A DNA stretch of 64,000 nt, taken from the NCBI RefSeq assembly GCF_035325925.1, contig NZ_DAOKZA010000016.1, positions 10,660 to 74,659 on the forward strand, given 5' to 3'. This document shows positions 34,252 to 42,777 of the stretch, in pieces. Position numbers and translations under genes: made by a program. This stretch comes from Calidifontimicrobium sp035325925. Lineage in GTDB: Bacteria > Pseudomonadota > Gammaproteobacteria > Burkholderiales > Burkholderiaceae_C. A model generated the notes under the pieces. It made no database searches. It was not told the DNA's origin and worked only from the letters and a program-made list of their open reading frames with translations. Every line of letters begins with the position of its first letter. Position 1 is the stretch's first letter.

Positions 34252-34776
34252 GTGAGCGACGCCGCCGCTGCCGCGACGACGCCCGCGCCGCTGGTGGGCG
34301 TCGTGATGGGCTCGAAGAGCGACTGGGCGACGCTCGAGGCGGCGGCGCGGCTGCTCGCCGACTTCGGCGTCGCGCACGAGGTGCGCGTGCTGTCGGCGCA
34401 CCGCATGCCCGACGAGATGTTCGCCTACGCCGAGGCGGCGGCCGGCCGGGGCCTGCGCGCGATCATCGCCGGCGCCGGCGGTGCGGCGCACCTGCCGGGC
34501 ATGCTCGCGGCGAAGACGCCGGTGCCGGTGCTCGGCGTGCCGGTGGCCAGCCGCCACCTGCAGGGGCTCGACTCGCTGTACTCGATCGTGCAGATGCCCA
34601 GGGGCATCCCGGTGGCGACCTTCGCGATCGGCGAGGCCGGTGCGGCCAACGCGGCGCTGTTCGCGGTGGCGATGCTCGCCGACGGCGACGCCGCGCTGCG
34701 CGGGCGCCTCGCCGCCTTCCGTGCGCGGCAGACCGACGACGCGCGCGCGATGACCGCGCAGCTGGGCCGGCCGTGA
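34252..34776 (+). CDS. purE: N5-carboxyaminoimidazole ribonucleotide mutase
   Basis: A 174-residue class I PurE that converts N5-CAIR to CAIR in purine synthesis. Motifs: VMGSKSDWATLEAA near the start, the catalytic SAHRMPDEM, AGAGGAAHLPGM and the GLDSLYSIVQMPRGIPVAT stretch. The GTG at 34252 has GGAG 7 bases upstream; a TTG at 34237 is less likely. The stop is nested in the purK start, so the two are translated together. Confidence 0.96.
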   Translation: MSDAAAAATTPAPLVGVVMGSKSDWATLEAAARLLADFGVAHEVRVLSAHRMPDEMFAYAEAAAGRGLRAIIAGAGGAAHLPGMLAAKTPVPVLGVPVASRHLQGLDSLYSIVQMPRGIPVATFAIGEAGAANAALFAVAMLADGDAALRGRLAAFRARQTDDARAMTAQLGRP

Positions 34777-35966
34777 GGCGGGCGATCCTGCCCGGCAGCA
34801 CCGGCGCCGACGGCCGACCGGCGACGCTCGGCGTGATGGGCGGCGGCCAGCTCGGGCGCATGTTCGTGCAGGCCGCCCAGGCGATGGGCTACTTCACCGC
34901 GGTGCTCGACCCCGACCCGACCAGCCCGGCCGGGCTGGTCGCGCACTACCACGTCGAGGCCGGCTACCTCGACGAGCAGGGGCTGGCGCAGCTGATGCAG
35001 CGCTGCGCGGCGATCACCGTCGAGTTCGAGAACGTGCCCGCGGCGGCGCTGCTCACGCTCGGCGCGCACCGCCCGGTCTCGCCGGGCGCCGACGCGGTGG
35101 CGCTGTGCCAGCACCGCGCGGCCGAGAAGGCGCAGTTCGCTCGCGCCGGCGTGCCGTGCGCGCCGTATGCGCGCATCGAGACCGACGCCGACCTCGACCG
35201 GGTCGACGCCGCGCTGTTCCCGGCGATCCTCAAGACCTCGACGCTGGGCTACGACGGCAAGGGCCAGGTCGCTGTCGACACGCCGGCGGCGCTGGCCGAG
35301 GCCTGGGCGGCGCTCGCTCGCGTGCCCTGCGTGCTCGAGAAGAAGCTGGCGCTGGCCGCAGAGGTCAGCGTGATCGTCGCGCGCGACGCCGGCGGCGCCG
35401 AGGTCGTCTTCCCGCTGCAGCGCAACTGGCACCGCGACGGCATCCTCGCGGTCACCGAGGTGCCAGCGCGCGGCGTCGCGCCGGCGCTGGCCGAGCGCGC
35501 AGTGGCCGCGGCGCGCGCCGTCGCCGCGTCGATGGACTACGTCGGCGTGCTGTGCGTCGAGTTCTTCGTGCTCGCCGACGGCACGCTGGCGGCCAACGAG
35601 ATGGCGCCGCGTCCGCACAACTCGGGGCACTACACGATCGACGCCTGCGACGTCTCGCAGTTCGACCTGCAGGTGCGCACCACCGCCGGCCTGCCGCTGG
35701 TTGCCCCACGCCTGCACTCGCCGGCGCTGATGCTCAACCTGCTCGGTGACCTGTGGTTCGACGCCGCCGGCGCCGAGCGCACGCCGCCCTGGGGCGCGGT
35801 GCTTGCGCTGCCGGGCGCGCACCTGCACCTGTACGGCAAGGCGTCGCCGCGGCGCGGGCGCAAGATGGGGCACCTGACGGTCACCGCCGCCGAGGCCGAC
35901 GCCGCGCGCGAGGTGGCCGCGCAGGCGGCGGCCCTGCTCGGCCTGCCGCCGCTGCCCGACGCCTGA
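34773..35966 (+). CDS. purK: 5-(carboxyamino)imidazole ribonucleotide synthase
   Basis: A 397-residue ATP-grasp enzyme that makes N5-CAIR from AIR, bicarbonate and ATP, the step before PurE. Visible motifs: LGVMGGGQLGRMFVQAA near residue 15-30, ITVEFENVP, the ATP-grasp loop KTSTLGYDGKGQ, EKKLALAAEVSVIVARD, and NEMAPRPHNSGHYTIDAC. GTG start overlapping the purE stop; its own stop overlaps the tsaC start by one base. Confidence 0.96.
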   Translation: MRRAILPGSTGADGRPATLGVMGGGQLGRMFVQAAQAMGYFTAVLDPDPTSPAGLVAHYHVEAGYLDEQGLAQLMQRCAAITVEFENVPAAALLTLGAHRPVSPGADAVALCQHRAAEKAQFARAGVPCAPYARIETDADLDRVDAALFPAILKTSTLGYDGKGQVAVDTPAALAEAWAALARVPCVLEKKLALAAEVSVIVARDAGGAEVVFPLQRNWHRDGILAVTEVPARGVAPALAERAVAAARAVAASMDYVGVLCVEFFVLADGTLAANEMAPRPHNSGHYTIDACDVSQFDLQVRTTAGLPLVAPRLHSPALMLNLLGDLWFDAAGAERTPPWGAVLALPGAHLHLYGKASPRRGRKMGHLTVTAAEADAAREVAAQAAALLGLPPLPDA

Positions 35967-36946
35967 TGCCGCGCTTCGACGCCCGCGATCCGGCGGCGAT
36001 CGGCGACGCCGCGCGGCGGCTGGCCGGCGGCGAACTCGTCGCGTTTCCGACCGAGACCGTCTACGGGCTGGGGGCGCGCGCCGACGACGACGCCGCGGTG
36101 GCGCAGGTCTTCGCCGCAAAGGGGCGGCCGGCCGACCATCCGCTGATCGTGCACGTCGCCGACGCCGCGGCCGCTGCGCACTTCGCCGCGCGCCTCGACC
36201 CGCTCGCCGAGCGGCTGATGGCCGCGTTCTGGCCGGGGCCGCTGACGCTGATCGTGCCGCGCCGCGACGGCGTGGCCGGCGCGGCGGCCGGCGGGCAGGC
36301 GAGCATCGGGCTGCGCTGCCCGGCGCACGCGGTGGCGCACGAACTGCTGCGGCGCGCCGCGGCGCTCGGCGTGCCGGGCGTCGCCGCACCGAGCGCAAAC
36401 CGTTTCGGCCGCCTGAGCCCGACCACCGCGGCGCACGTCGAGGCCGAGTTCGGCCCGGCGCTGGCGGTGCTCGACGGTGGCGCCTGCCCGGTGGGCATCG
36501 AGTCGACCATCGTCGACCTGACCCGCGGCGTGCTGGTGCTGCTGCGCCCGGGCATGCTGACGCCGCAACGCATCGAGGCCGCCGCCGGCGTGCCGCTCGC
36601 GGCGCGCGACGGCGGTGCACCGCGCGCCAGTGGCACACTGGCGTCGCACTACGCGCCGCGTGCGCGGCTGCGCCTGTTCGCCGACCCCGACGCGCTCGCG
36701 CAGGCGCTGCGCGCGGCGCCGGCCGGCAGCCGGCAGGCGGTATATTCGCGCTCGGCCTGCCCCGCCGCGGTCGCGGCGCTGCAACGCCGCATGCCGGCGC
36801 GGGCCGACGACGCGGCGCGCGAGTTGTTCGCGACGCTGCGCGATCTCGACGCCGCGGGGGTCGACCAGATCTGGGTCGAGCAGCCGCCCGACGAACCCGC
36901 GTGGGACGGCGTGCGCGACCGCCTGCAGCGCGCTGCCGCGGCCTGA
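35966..36946 (+). CDS. tsaC: L-threonylcarbamoyladenylate synthase (Sua5 type)
   Basis: A 326-residue enzyme that makes threonylcarbamoyl-AMP from threonine, bicarbonate and ATP, the first step of tRNA t6A37 modification. The YrdC core covers about residues 1-200 (PTETVYGLGARA, KGRPADHPLIVHV, PSANRFGRLSPT), and a C-terminal Sua5 domain follows after a linker (ASHYAPRARLRLF), so this is the two-domain Sua5 form. It overlaps purK by one base. TsaB, another t6A factor, is encoded 4 kb away. Confidence 0.94.
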   Translation: MPRFDARDPAAIGDAARRLAGGELVAFPTETVYGLGARADDDAAVAQVFAAKGRPADHPLIVHVADAAAAAHFAARLDPLAERLMAAFWPGPLTLIVPRRDGVAGAAAGGQASIGLRCPAHAVAHELLRRAAALGVPGVAAPSANRFGRLSPTTAAHVEAEFGPALAVLDGGACPVGIESTIVDLTRGVLVLLRPGMLTPQRIEAAAGVPLAARDGGAPRASGTLASHYAPRARLRLFADPDALAQALRAAPAGSRQAVYSRSACPAAVAALQRRMPARADDAARELFATLRDLDAAGVDQIWVEQPPDEPAWDGVRDRLQRAAAA

Positions 36947-36994
36947 TCCGGCCGCAACCCGCCTTCCAGCCCCCGCACCCGCGACGCCTCCCGC

Positions 36995-37990
36995 ATGAAC
37001 CCCAACGCCTTCGCCTCCTCCCGCCATTCGCGAACCCGCGCGGGCTTGCGCGCGTGGCTGGCTGCCCTGGCCGCCGCGGTGCTGGCCGCCTGCGGCGGCG
37101 GCGACACCGTCGATCCTTTCGAGCCGTCGCGCATGCTGGTGTTCGGCGACGAGCACAGCGTGATCACCGCCGACGGGCGCAAGTACGGCATCAACGACCT
37201 CGACGCCGCCGGCGCCGTCGCCTGCGCCGGCAACCCGAACTGGGTGCAGGAGGTGGCGCGCAACCTGGGCCTGGTGTTCGCCGAGTGCCGCAGCGACGAC
37301 CGGGCTGCCACCGCGCTGATGCGTGCCGCAGCGGGCGCTCGCTCCGCCGACGCGCAGGCCGCGATCGACGCGTACCTGGCCGCCGACGCGCCCGCGTCGA
37401 AGGACCTGGTCACGGTGATGGTGGGCATGCACGACGTGCTCGAGCTGTACGCCGCCTACGCGGCGCGCGGCGAGGCCGCGCTGGTCGCCGACCTCGAGGC
37501 GCGCGGGCGCGCGCTGGCGCGCACGCTCAACCGCGTGGCCACCGGCGGGCCCGTGGTGCTCGTGTTCACGGTGCCCGACCTCGGGCTGACGCCTTACGCG
37601 CTGGTCGAGAAAGCCGCGCACATCGACACCGACCGCGCCGCGCTGCTGACCCGGCTGAGCGAGGCGTTCAACCGCGGCCTGCGCCTCGAGGTGATCAACG
37701 ACGGGCGCCTGATCGGCATGGTCTTCGCCGACGAGCAACTGCAGCTGATGGTGCGCTATCCCGGCAGCTTCGGGTTGCGCAACGTCACCGCCGCGGCGTG
37801 CGCCAATGCGGCCACGCCGCCCGAGACCTCGCCGGCGGCGCTGCTCGCGTGCACCAACGCCGCCGGCGCGCTGGTCGGCGACGCCACCGACAGCACCTGG
37901 CTGTGGGCCGACACGCTGCGCCTCGGCCCCACCGGCCAGGCGCGGCTGGGCCTGGTGGCGCTCTCGCGCGTGCGCAACAACCCGTTCTGA
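36995..37990 (+). CDS. GDSL/SGNH-like lipoprotein with altered nucleophile site
   Basis: A 331-residue exported protein with a lipoprotein signal (lipobox LAAC, Cys33). The following domain resembles SGNH/GDSL esterases: block I reads LVFGDEHS (51-55 G-D-E-H-S) where GDSL enzymes have GDS, a VGMHD segment resembles the GxND block, and the C-terminal WADTLRLGPTGQARLG resembles the DxxHPT block, with L for H. The catalytic Ser and His both seem changed, so it may bind glycan or lipid without cutting it. It sits alone after tsaC, 48 bases away. Family assignment is moderate. Confidence 0.65.
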   Translation: MNPNAFASSRHSRTRAGLRAWLAALAAAVLAACGGGDTVDPFEPSRMLVFGDEHSVITADGRKYGINDLDAAGAVACAGNPNWVQEVARNLGLVFAECRSDDRAATALMRAAAGARSADAQAAIDAYLAADAPASKDLVTVMVGMHDVLELYAAYAARGEAALVADLEARGRALARTLNRVATGGPVVLVFTVPDLGLTPYALVEKAAHIDTDRAALLTRLSEAFNRGLRLEVINDGRLIGMVFADEQLQLMVRYPGSFGLRNVTAAACANAATPPETSPAALLACTNAAGALVGDATDSTWLWADTLRLGPTGQARLGLVALSRVRNNPF

Positions 37991-38095
37991 ACACCTCGGG
38001 GCCGGGCCGCGCACGACGCGCCCCCGGCGCGTCCGCCGAGGGGGTCAGGCAGGCAGGCGGGCGGCGGCCGGCACGCGGGAGACGCGGTGGCGGGG

Positions 38096-38365
38096 TCAGC
38101 GCCGGCGGCGCGCCGACGCCGCGAGCTTGAGCGCGACGATGGTCAGCGCCAGCGTCAGCGTGATGCCGTTGGCGACGATCAGCGGCCAGGCGCCGAGCAC
38201 GATGCCGTAGGCCAGCCACAGCGCCACGCCTGCGGCGAAGCAGGCGTACATGCCCAGCGACACGCCGCCGAGGTCGCGCGTGCGCAGGCTCAGCCAGACC
38301 TGCGGCACGAACGCCAGCGTGGTCAGCGTCGCCGCCGCGTAGCCGAGCCAGTCGGCCAGGGCCAT
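38096..38365 (-). CDS. SemiSWEET-type PQ-loop transporter
   Basis: An 89-residue protein with three membrane helices, the half-size bacterial form of SWEET sugar transporters, which works as a dimer. The PQ-loop motif is in LAFVPQVWLSLRTRD, with an asparagine in the third helix (IVANGITLTLALTIV). Homologues carry mono- or disaccharides, but substrates cannot be read here. It follows dacB by 10 bases on the same strand and is probably co-transcribed. Confidence 0.88.
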   Translation of the reverse strand: MALADWLGYAAATLTTLAFVPQVWLSLRTRDLGGVSLGMYACFAAGVALWLAYGIVLGAWPLIVANGITLTLALTIVALKLAASARRRR

Positions 38366-38375
38366 CGGCGCCGGC

Positions 38376-39821
38376 TCAGTCGCGGCGCGCGGCGTCGCCG
38401 AGCACCCAGTCCACCAGCGCGTCGATCGCCGGGCGCGCCGCGCCGGCGTTCGGGTGCTGCACGACGCACACCAGCACGTAGCGCCGGCCGCTCGCGCCGA
38501 GCACGTAGCCGGCCACCGCGGCGACGTCGCGCAGCGATCCGGTCTTCAGGTGCGCGCGCCCCGGCGCCGTGCGAGAGCGCTTGAGCGTGCCGTCCAGCCC
38601 GCTGGCCGGCAGCGACGACATCAGCTCGGACATCACCGCGCTGCTCCACGCGATCTGCAGCAGCCGCGCCAGCGACTGCGCGGTCAGCCGGGTCTCGCGC
38701 GACAGCCCCGAGCCGTTGTCGAGCCGGAACACGCCCTCGGGCTCGCCGAAGCGGTCGGCGGCCCAGCGCATGAGCACGTCGCGCGCTGCCGCCGGCGTCG
38801 CCGGCTGCCCCGGCTGCACCGCCAGCGTCAGGAACAGCTGCTGCGCCATCACGTTGTTGCTGTGCTTGTTGATCTCGCGCACCACCGCGGCCAGGGGCGG
38901 GCTCTCGAACTCGAAGGTCGGCGCCCGCGCCGGCGCGGCGCCGTCGCGCACGCCACCGCCCAGGCGCCCGCCGCCGGCGCGCCACAGCGCGCGCAGCAAG
39001 CGCGCGTTGTAGCTCGCCGGGTCGGCGTAGGCCACCGGCCAGGCGCGCTCGCCGCAGCCGGCGGCGAAGCTGCCGGCGAAACGCGCGCGCTGCGGGTCGT
39101 CGAGCGAGGCCTTCAGCGCGGCGCGCCAGTCGCCGCAGGGGCCGTCGGCCAGCGGCACCTCGGGGTCGACCGCCAGCCCGTCGAGCGCCGGCTCGGCGGC
39201 GACGCGCGCGACGCCGCGCGCCGCGTCGGGAACGAAGCGGTAGGTGACCGCCTTGTAGTTCAGCAGCAGCGCGTCGGGCTGCACGTTGTACGGGCGCAGC
39301 CACTCGCCGTCGAAGTCGGCCGGCGTGCCCTGCGGCTCGGCGAAGGCGCTGCGGTCGGTGACGATGTCGCCGCGGATCTCGCGCACGCCGAGTTGGCGCA
39401 CGCGCTCGAGCAGCAGCCACACGCGCTCGATGGTCAGCGTCGGGTCGCCGCTGGCGCGGATCACCAGCGCGCCGTCGAGCACGCCGTCGCGCACGCTGCC
39501 GTCGAGCCACACGCCGGTGCGCCAGGTCCAGGCCGGGCCGAGCAGGTCGAACGCGGCGAAGGTGGTCAGCAGCTTGGTCAGCGATGCCGGGTTGACCGCC
39601 TCGCGCGCATTGAGCTGCAGCACCGGCGCGCCGCTGCCGGCCTCCTGCACGACCACCGACACCGCGTCGGCGGGCACGCGCGCGCGCTGCAGCGCGTGCG
39701 CCACCTCGGGCGGCAGCCCCGTCGCGGCGGACGCCGCGGCGCCGGCCGCCGCCGCGGCGGCCAGCGCCAGGCCGCCGAGGCGGCGCGACAGGGCGTGGAC
39801 CGGGGCGCGTCCGAGGGGCAT
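38376..39821 (-). CDS. dacB: D-alanyl-D-alanine carboxypeptidase/endopeptidase (PBP4, DacB)
   Basis: A 481-residue periplasmic penicillin-binding protein of class C type 4, which trims or cuts peptidoglycan cross-links. An alanine-rich signal peptide (to about residue 33) is followed by the SxxK motif S80-L-T-K83, a large inserted domain, the SxN motif in HSNNVMAQ and the KTG motif in HLKTGSL. Length equals E. coli PBP4 (477). It is divergent from the EamA gene, 32 bases away. Confidence 0.94.
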   Translation of the reverse strand: MPLGRAPVHALSRRLGGLALAAAAAAGAAASAATGLPPEVAHALQRARVPADAVSVVVQEAGSGAPVLQLNAREAVNPASLTKLLTTFAAFDLLGPAWTWRTGVWLDGSVRDGVLDGALVIRASGDPTLTIERVWLLLERVRQLGVREIRGDIVTDRSAFAEPQGTPADFDGEWLRPYNVQPDALLLNYKAVTYRFVPDAARGVARVAAEPALDGLAVDPEVPLADGPCGDWRAALKASLDDPQRARFAGSFAAGCGERAWPVAYADPASYNARLLRALWRAGGGRLGGGVRDGAAPARAPTFEFESPPLAAVVREINKHSNNVMAQQLFLTLAVQPGQPATPAAARDVLMRWAADRFGEPEGVFRLDNGSGLSRETRLTAQSLARLLQIAWSSAVMSELMSSLPASGLDGTLKRSRTAPGRAHLKTGSLRDVAAVAGYVLGASGRRYVLVCVVQHPNAGAARPAIDALVDWVLGDAARRD

Positions 39822-39840
39822 GCGGCGATGATCGCACGGC

Positions 39841-39846
39841 TACACT
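39841..39846 (+). promoter_or_regulatory. Candidate -10 box (TACACT) for the EamA operon
   Basis: TACACT lies only 7 bases before the EamA ATG, in a 32-base divergent gap. If used, transcription would begin at or next to the start codon, giving a leaderless mRNA. No -35 box seen. Confidence 0.35.
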
Positions 39847-39853
39847 GGCCGCC

Positions 39854-40816
39854 ATGTCGCTGCTGCCACCGCCCGCGCGTGCGCCGTGGATCGGCGCGGC
39901 CTGCGCCGTGGCGGTGCTGCTGATCTGGTCGTCGTTCATCGTCATCGCGCGCTTCAGCGCGCAGCGCACACTGCTGCCGCTGGACATCGCGTTCCTGCGC
40001 TTCGTGTTCTCGGGGCTGGTGGTGCTCGCCGTGCTCGGCGTGCAGGCGCGGCGCGGCGTGCGCCCGCTGTCGGGTCTGTCGTGGGGCCGCATCGCCGCGC
40101 TGGCCGGCACCGCCGGCGTGGGCTACTGCACGCTGGCGTACAGCGGCTTCTTCTTCGCGCCGGCGGCGCACGCGGCGGTGCTGATGCCCGGCTCGCTGCC
40201 CCTGTGGACCGCGCTCGCCGCGCTGTGGCTGCTGCACGAGCGCCTGACGCCGCAGCGCCTGGCCGGGCTGGCGCTGATCGTCGCCGGCGACCTGCTGGTC
40301 GGCGGCGCGAGCCTGTGGCGCGCCTTCGACGGCGACGGCACCTGGAAGGGCGACCTGCTGTTCCTCGGCGCGGCGGTGAGCTGGAGCCTGTACACGGTGC
40401 TGTGCCGGCGCTGGCAGGTCGACGCGGTGCCGGCGACGATGGCCATCGCAGTGGGCTGCCTCGCGAGCTTCGTGCCGCTGTACGCGGTGGGCGCGGCGCT
40501 GCGCTGGTGGCCGAGCGCGCTCGGCGACGCGCCGGCCACCGAGATCGCGCTGCAGGCGCTGTACCAGGGCGGGCTGGCGATGCTGGTGGCCGGCGTCGCG
40601 TTCACCTACGCGGTGCGCACCTTCGGCCCGGTGCGCACGACGATGGTCACCGCGCTGGTGCCGGGCATCGCGGCGCTGTCGGCGCTGGCATTGCTCGGCG
40701 AGCCGCTGGGCGCGCACGCGCTGGCCGGGCTGGCCTGCGTCACGCTGGGGCTGTTCGTCGGGCTGCGCGGCGCCGCCGCGCCGGCAACGCCGCGCGCGCT
40801 GGCGGCGACGCGATGA
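39854..40816 (+). CDS. EamA/DMT-family membrane transporter
   Basis: A 320-residue drug/metabolite transporter with ten predicted helices in two EamA halves (about residues 15-145 and 165-300). Conserved glycine/proline helix pieces are seen, for example AHAAVLMPGSLPLWTALAALWLLHE at the end of the first half and VTALVPGIAALSALALLGEPL in the second. Family members export amino acids or other small molecules; the substrate is unknown. The stop overlaps the tsaB start (ATGA). Confidence 0.88.
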   Translation: MSLLPPPARAPWIGAACAVAVLLIWSSFIVIARFSAQRTLLPLDIAFLRFVFSGLVVLAVLGVQARRGVRPLSGLSWGRIAALAGTAGVGYCTLAYSGFFFAPAAHAAVLMPGSLPLWTALAALWLLHERLTPQRLAGLALIVAGDLLVGGASLWRAFDGDGTWKGDLLFLGAAVSWSLYTVLCRRWQVDAVPATMAIAVGCLASFVPLYAVGAALRWWPSALGDAPATEIALQALYQGGLAMLVAGVAFTYAVRTFGPVRTTMVTALVPGIAALSALALLGEPLGAHALAGLACVTLGLFVGLRGAAAPATPRALAATR

Positions 40817-41541
40817 ACGGGGCACCGGCGGTGGACGCGAAGCTCGTCGCGATCGACAGCTCGACCGAGCGCCTGGTGCTGGCGCTGCAGTCGCCGCAAG
40901 GCGGGTTCACGCTCGACGAGGAAGGCGGCGCGCGGGCGTCGGCGCGGCTTCTGCCGGCGCTGCACGAGCTGCTCGGGCGCGCCGGCATGGCGCTGCGCGA
41001 GCTGGACGCGATCGCGTACGCGCGCGGGCCCGGCGCCTTCACGGGGCTGCGCACCGCGTGCGCGGTGGCGCAGGGGCTGGCGCTGGGGCTGGGGCGGCCC
41101 GCGCTGCCGCTGGACAGCCTGCTCGTCGTCGCCGAGGCCGCGCGCGCGCAGGGCGCCGGCGACGACCTGTGGGTGGCGATGGACGCGCGCATGGACGAGG
41201 TCTACGCCGCGCGCTACTGCCACGACGGCACGCGCTGGCACGCGGCCGACCCGCCGGCGCTGTGGACGCTGCCGGCGCTGTCCGAGCGCTGGCGCACCGA
41301 TCCGCCGGCGGCGGTGGCCGGCTCGGCGCTGGCAGCGTTCGGCGAGCGGCTCGGCCTGACCGCGGCCACGGCGGTGTGGCCCGACCTGCCCGGGCGAGCT
41401 GTCGCGCTGCTGCGCCTGGCCCGGGCGGCGTGGCGCGACGGCGCCGCGGTCGACGCCGCCGACGCGCTGCCGCTGTACCTGCGCGACAAGGTCGCGCTGA
41501 CCACCGCCGAGCGCGCTGCCGTCCGGCCCGTCGGGCGATGA
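40813..41541 (+). CDS. tsaB: tRNA threonylcarbamoyladenosine biosynthesis protein TsaB
   Basis: A 242-residue ASKHA-fold protein, partner of TsaD and TsaE in the last step of t6A37 synthesis on tRNAs reading ANN codons. The N-terminal LVAIDSSTERLVLAL strand, LLPALHELL, the AYARGPGAFTGLRTACAVAQGLALG motif and MDARMDEVYAARY are typical. It overlaps EamA upstream and rimI downstream by ATGA each; tsaB-rimI is a conserved pair. Confidence 0.95.
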   Translation: MNGAPAVDAKLVAIDSSTERLVLALQSPQGGFTLDEEGGARASARLLPALHELLGRAGMALRELDAIAYARGPGAFTGLRTACAVAQGLALGLGRPALPLDSLLVVAEAARAQGAGDDLWVAMDARMDEVYAARYCHDGTRWHAADPPALWTLPALSERWRTDPPAAVAGSALAAFGERLGLTAATAVWPDLPGRAVALLRLARAAWRDGAAVDAADALPLYLRDKVALTTAERAAVRPVGR

Positions 41542-42050
41542 ACGCGCTGCCGCAACCCGACGCGGCGCCGACGCTGGCGCCGATGCGGCTCGACGAGGTC
41601 GACGAGGTGATGTCCGTCGAGCTCAGCGCCTACAGCTACCCGTGGACACGGGGCAACGTCGTCGACTCGCTGGTCGCCGGCCACCTCGCCGAGGTGCTGC
41701 GCAGCGCCGAAGGCGAGCTGATCGGCTACTTCATCGCGATGCCCGGCGTCGACGAGATGCACCTGCTCAACATCGCGGTGGCGCCGGCGCACCGGCGCCT
41801 CGGCCACGCGCGGCACATGCTCGACGCGCTCGCGCGCCGGGCCCGCGAGCGTGGCGTGCGCACGCTGTGGCTCGAGGTGCGCGACAGCAACGTGCGCGCG
41901 CAGTCGCTGTACCGGCGCTACGGCTTCGTCGCGGTCGGCCGGCGGCGCGGCTACTACCCGGCGGCGGCCGGGCGGCGCGAGGACGCGGTGCTGATGAGCC
42001 TGTCGCTGGACGCGTCCAGCGCCGCGCTGGGGCCTGGCGATGCCGACTGA
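41538..42050 (+). CDS. rimI: Ribosomal protein S18 alanine N-acetyltransferase (RimI)
   Basis: A 170-residue GNAT acetyltransferase expected to acetylate the N-terminal alanine of ribosomal protein S18. The acetyl-CoA-binding loop is seen in VAPAHRRLGHARHMLDAL (usual R/QxxGxG/A) and the YRRYGFVAVGRRRGYY end is typical of RimI. An N-terminal stretch of about 15 residues is extra. ATGA overlap with tsaB, 11-base overlap with the glycosylase gene. Confidence 0.92.
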   Translation: MNALPQPDAAPTLAPMRLDEVDEVMSVELSAYSYPWTRGNVVDSLVAGHLAEVLRSAEGELIGYFIAMPGVDEMHLLNIAVAPAHRRLGHARHMLDALARRARERGVRTLWLEVRDSNVRAQSLYRRYGFVAVGRRRGYYPAAAGRREDAVLMSLSLDASSAALGPGDAD

Positions 42051-42777
42051 ACGCCAGCGCGCGATGCTGCGCGAGATGGGCATCGGGCCGTGGTGGCCCG
42101 ACGACGACGCGGCCCGCTCCGGCGACCCGGCGGCCTCCGCCGCGCCGGTCGCCTCGCCGCCTGCCGCGCCCGACGCCGCGCCGGTGGCGTCGGCGCTCGA
42201 CACGCTGTCGTGGCCGGCGCTGCGCGAGGCGGTGGCGCAGTGCCGCGCCTGCGCGCTGTGCGAGCGGCGGCGCCAGACCGTGTTCGGCGTCGGCAACGAG
42301 CGCGCGCAATGGATGATCGTCGGCGAGGCGCCGGGCGAGCAGGAGGACCTGTTGGGCGAACCCTTCGTCGGCCCGGCCGGCCGGCTGCTCGACGCGATGC
42401 TGGCCGCGCTCGACCTCACGCGCGAGCCCGGCCCGCCCGAGCGTCAGGTCTACATCGCCAACACGCTGAAGTGCCGCCCGCCCGGCAACCGCAACCCGCA
42501 GCCCGACGAACTGGCGCGCTGCGAGCCGTTCCTCGTGCGCCAGATCCAGCTGGTGCAGCCGCGCATCCTGCTGGCGATGGGGCGCTTCGCGGTGCAGTCG
42601 CTGCTGCGCACCGACGAGCCGATCGGGCGGCTGCGCGGGCGCGTGCACGCCTACCGGGGCGTGCCGCTGGTCGTCACCTACCACCCGGCGTACCTGCTGC
42701 GCCAGCCGGCCGACAAGGCCAAGGCCTGGGACGACCTGTGCCTGGCCGCCGAGACGCTGGCGCGCCGCGGCGGCTGA
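42040..42777 (+). CDS. Family 4 uracil-DNA glycosylase
   Basis: A 245-residue iron-sulfur uracil-DNA glycosylase, which removes uracil from DNA in base-excision repair. After a proline/alanine-rich N-terminal linker (to about residue 55) come the 4Fe-4S cysteines (CRACALC, then LKCRPPGNRNP and ARCEPF), the active-site GEAPGEQEDLLGEPFVG and the late HPAYLLR motif. The four-gene overlapping chain EamA-tsaB-rimI-glycosylase ends here, directly against the glmU stop with no spacer. Confidence 0.93.
   Translation: MPTERQRAMLREMGIGPWWPDDDAARSGDPAASAAPVASPPAAPDAAPVASALDTLSWPALREAVAQCRACALCERRRQTVFGVGNERAQWMIVGEAPGEQEDLLGEPFVGPAGRLLDAMLAALDLTREPGPPERQVYIANTLKCRPPGNRNPQPDELARCEPFLVRQIQLVQPRILLAMGRFAVQSLLRTDEPIGRLRGRVHAYRGVPLVVTYHPAYLLRQPADKAKAWDDLCLAAETLARRGG

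Noticed and set aside
35630..38014. 794-residue open frame opposite purK, tsaC and the lipoprotein
   Set aside because: It crosses three plus-strand genes with normal motifs; low-complexity residues only.
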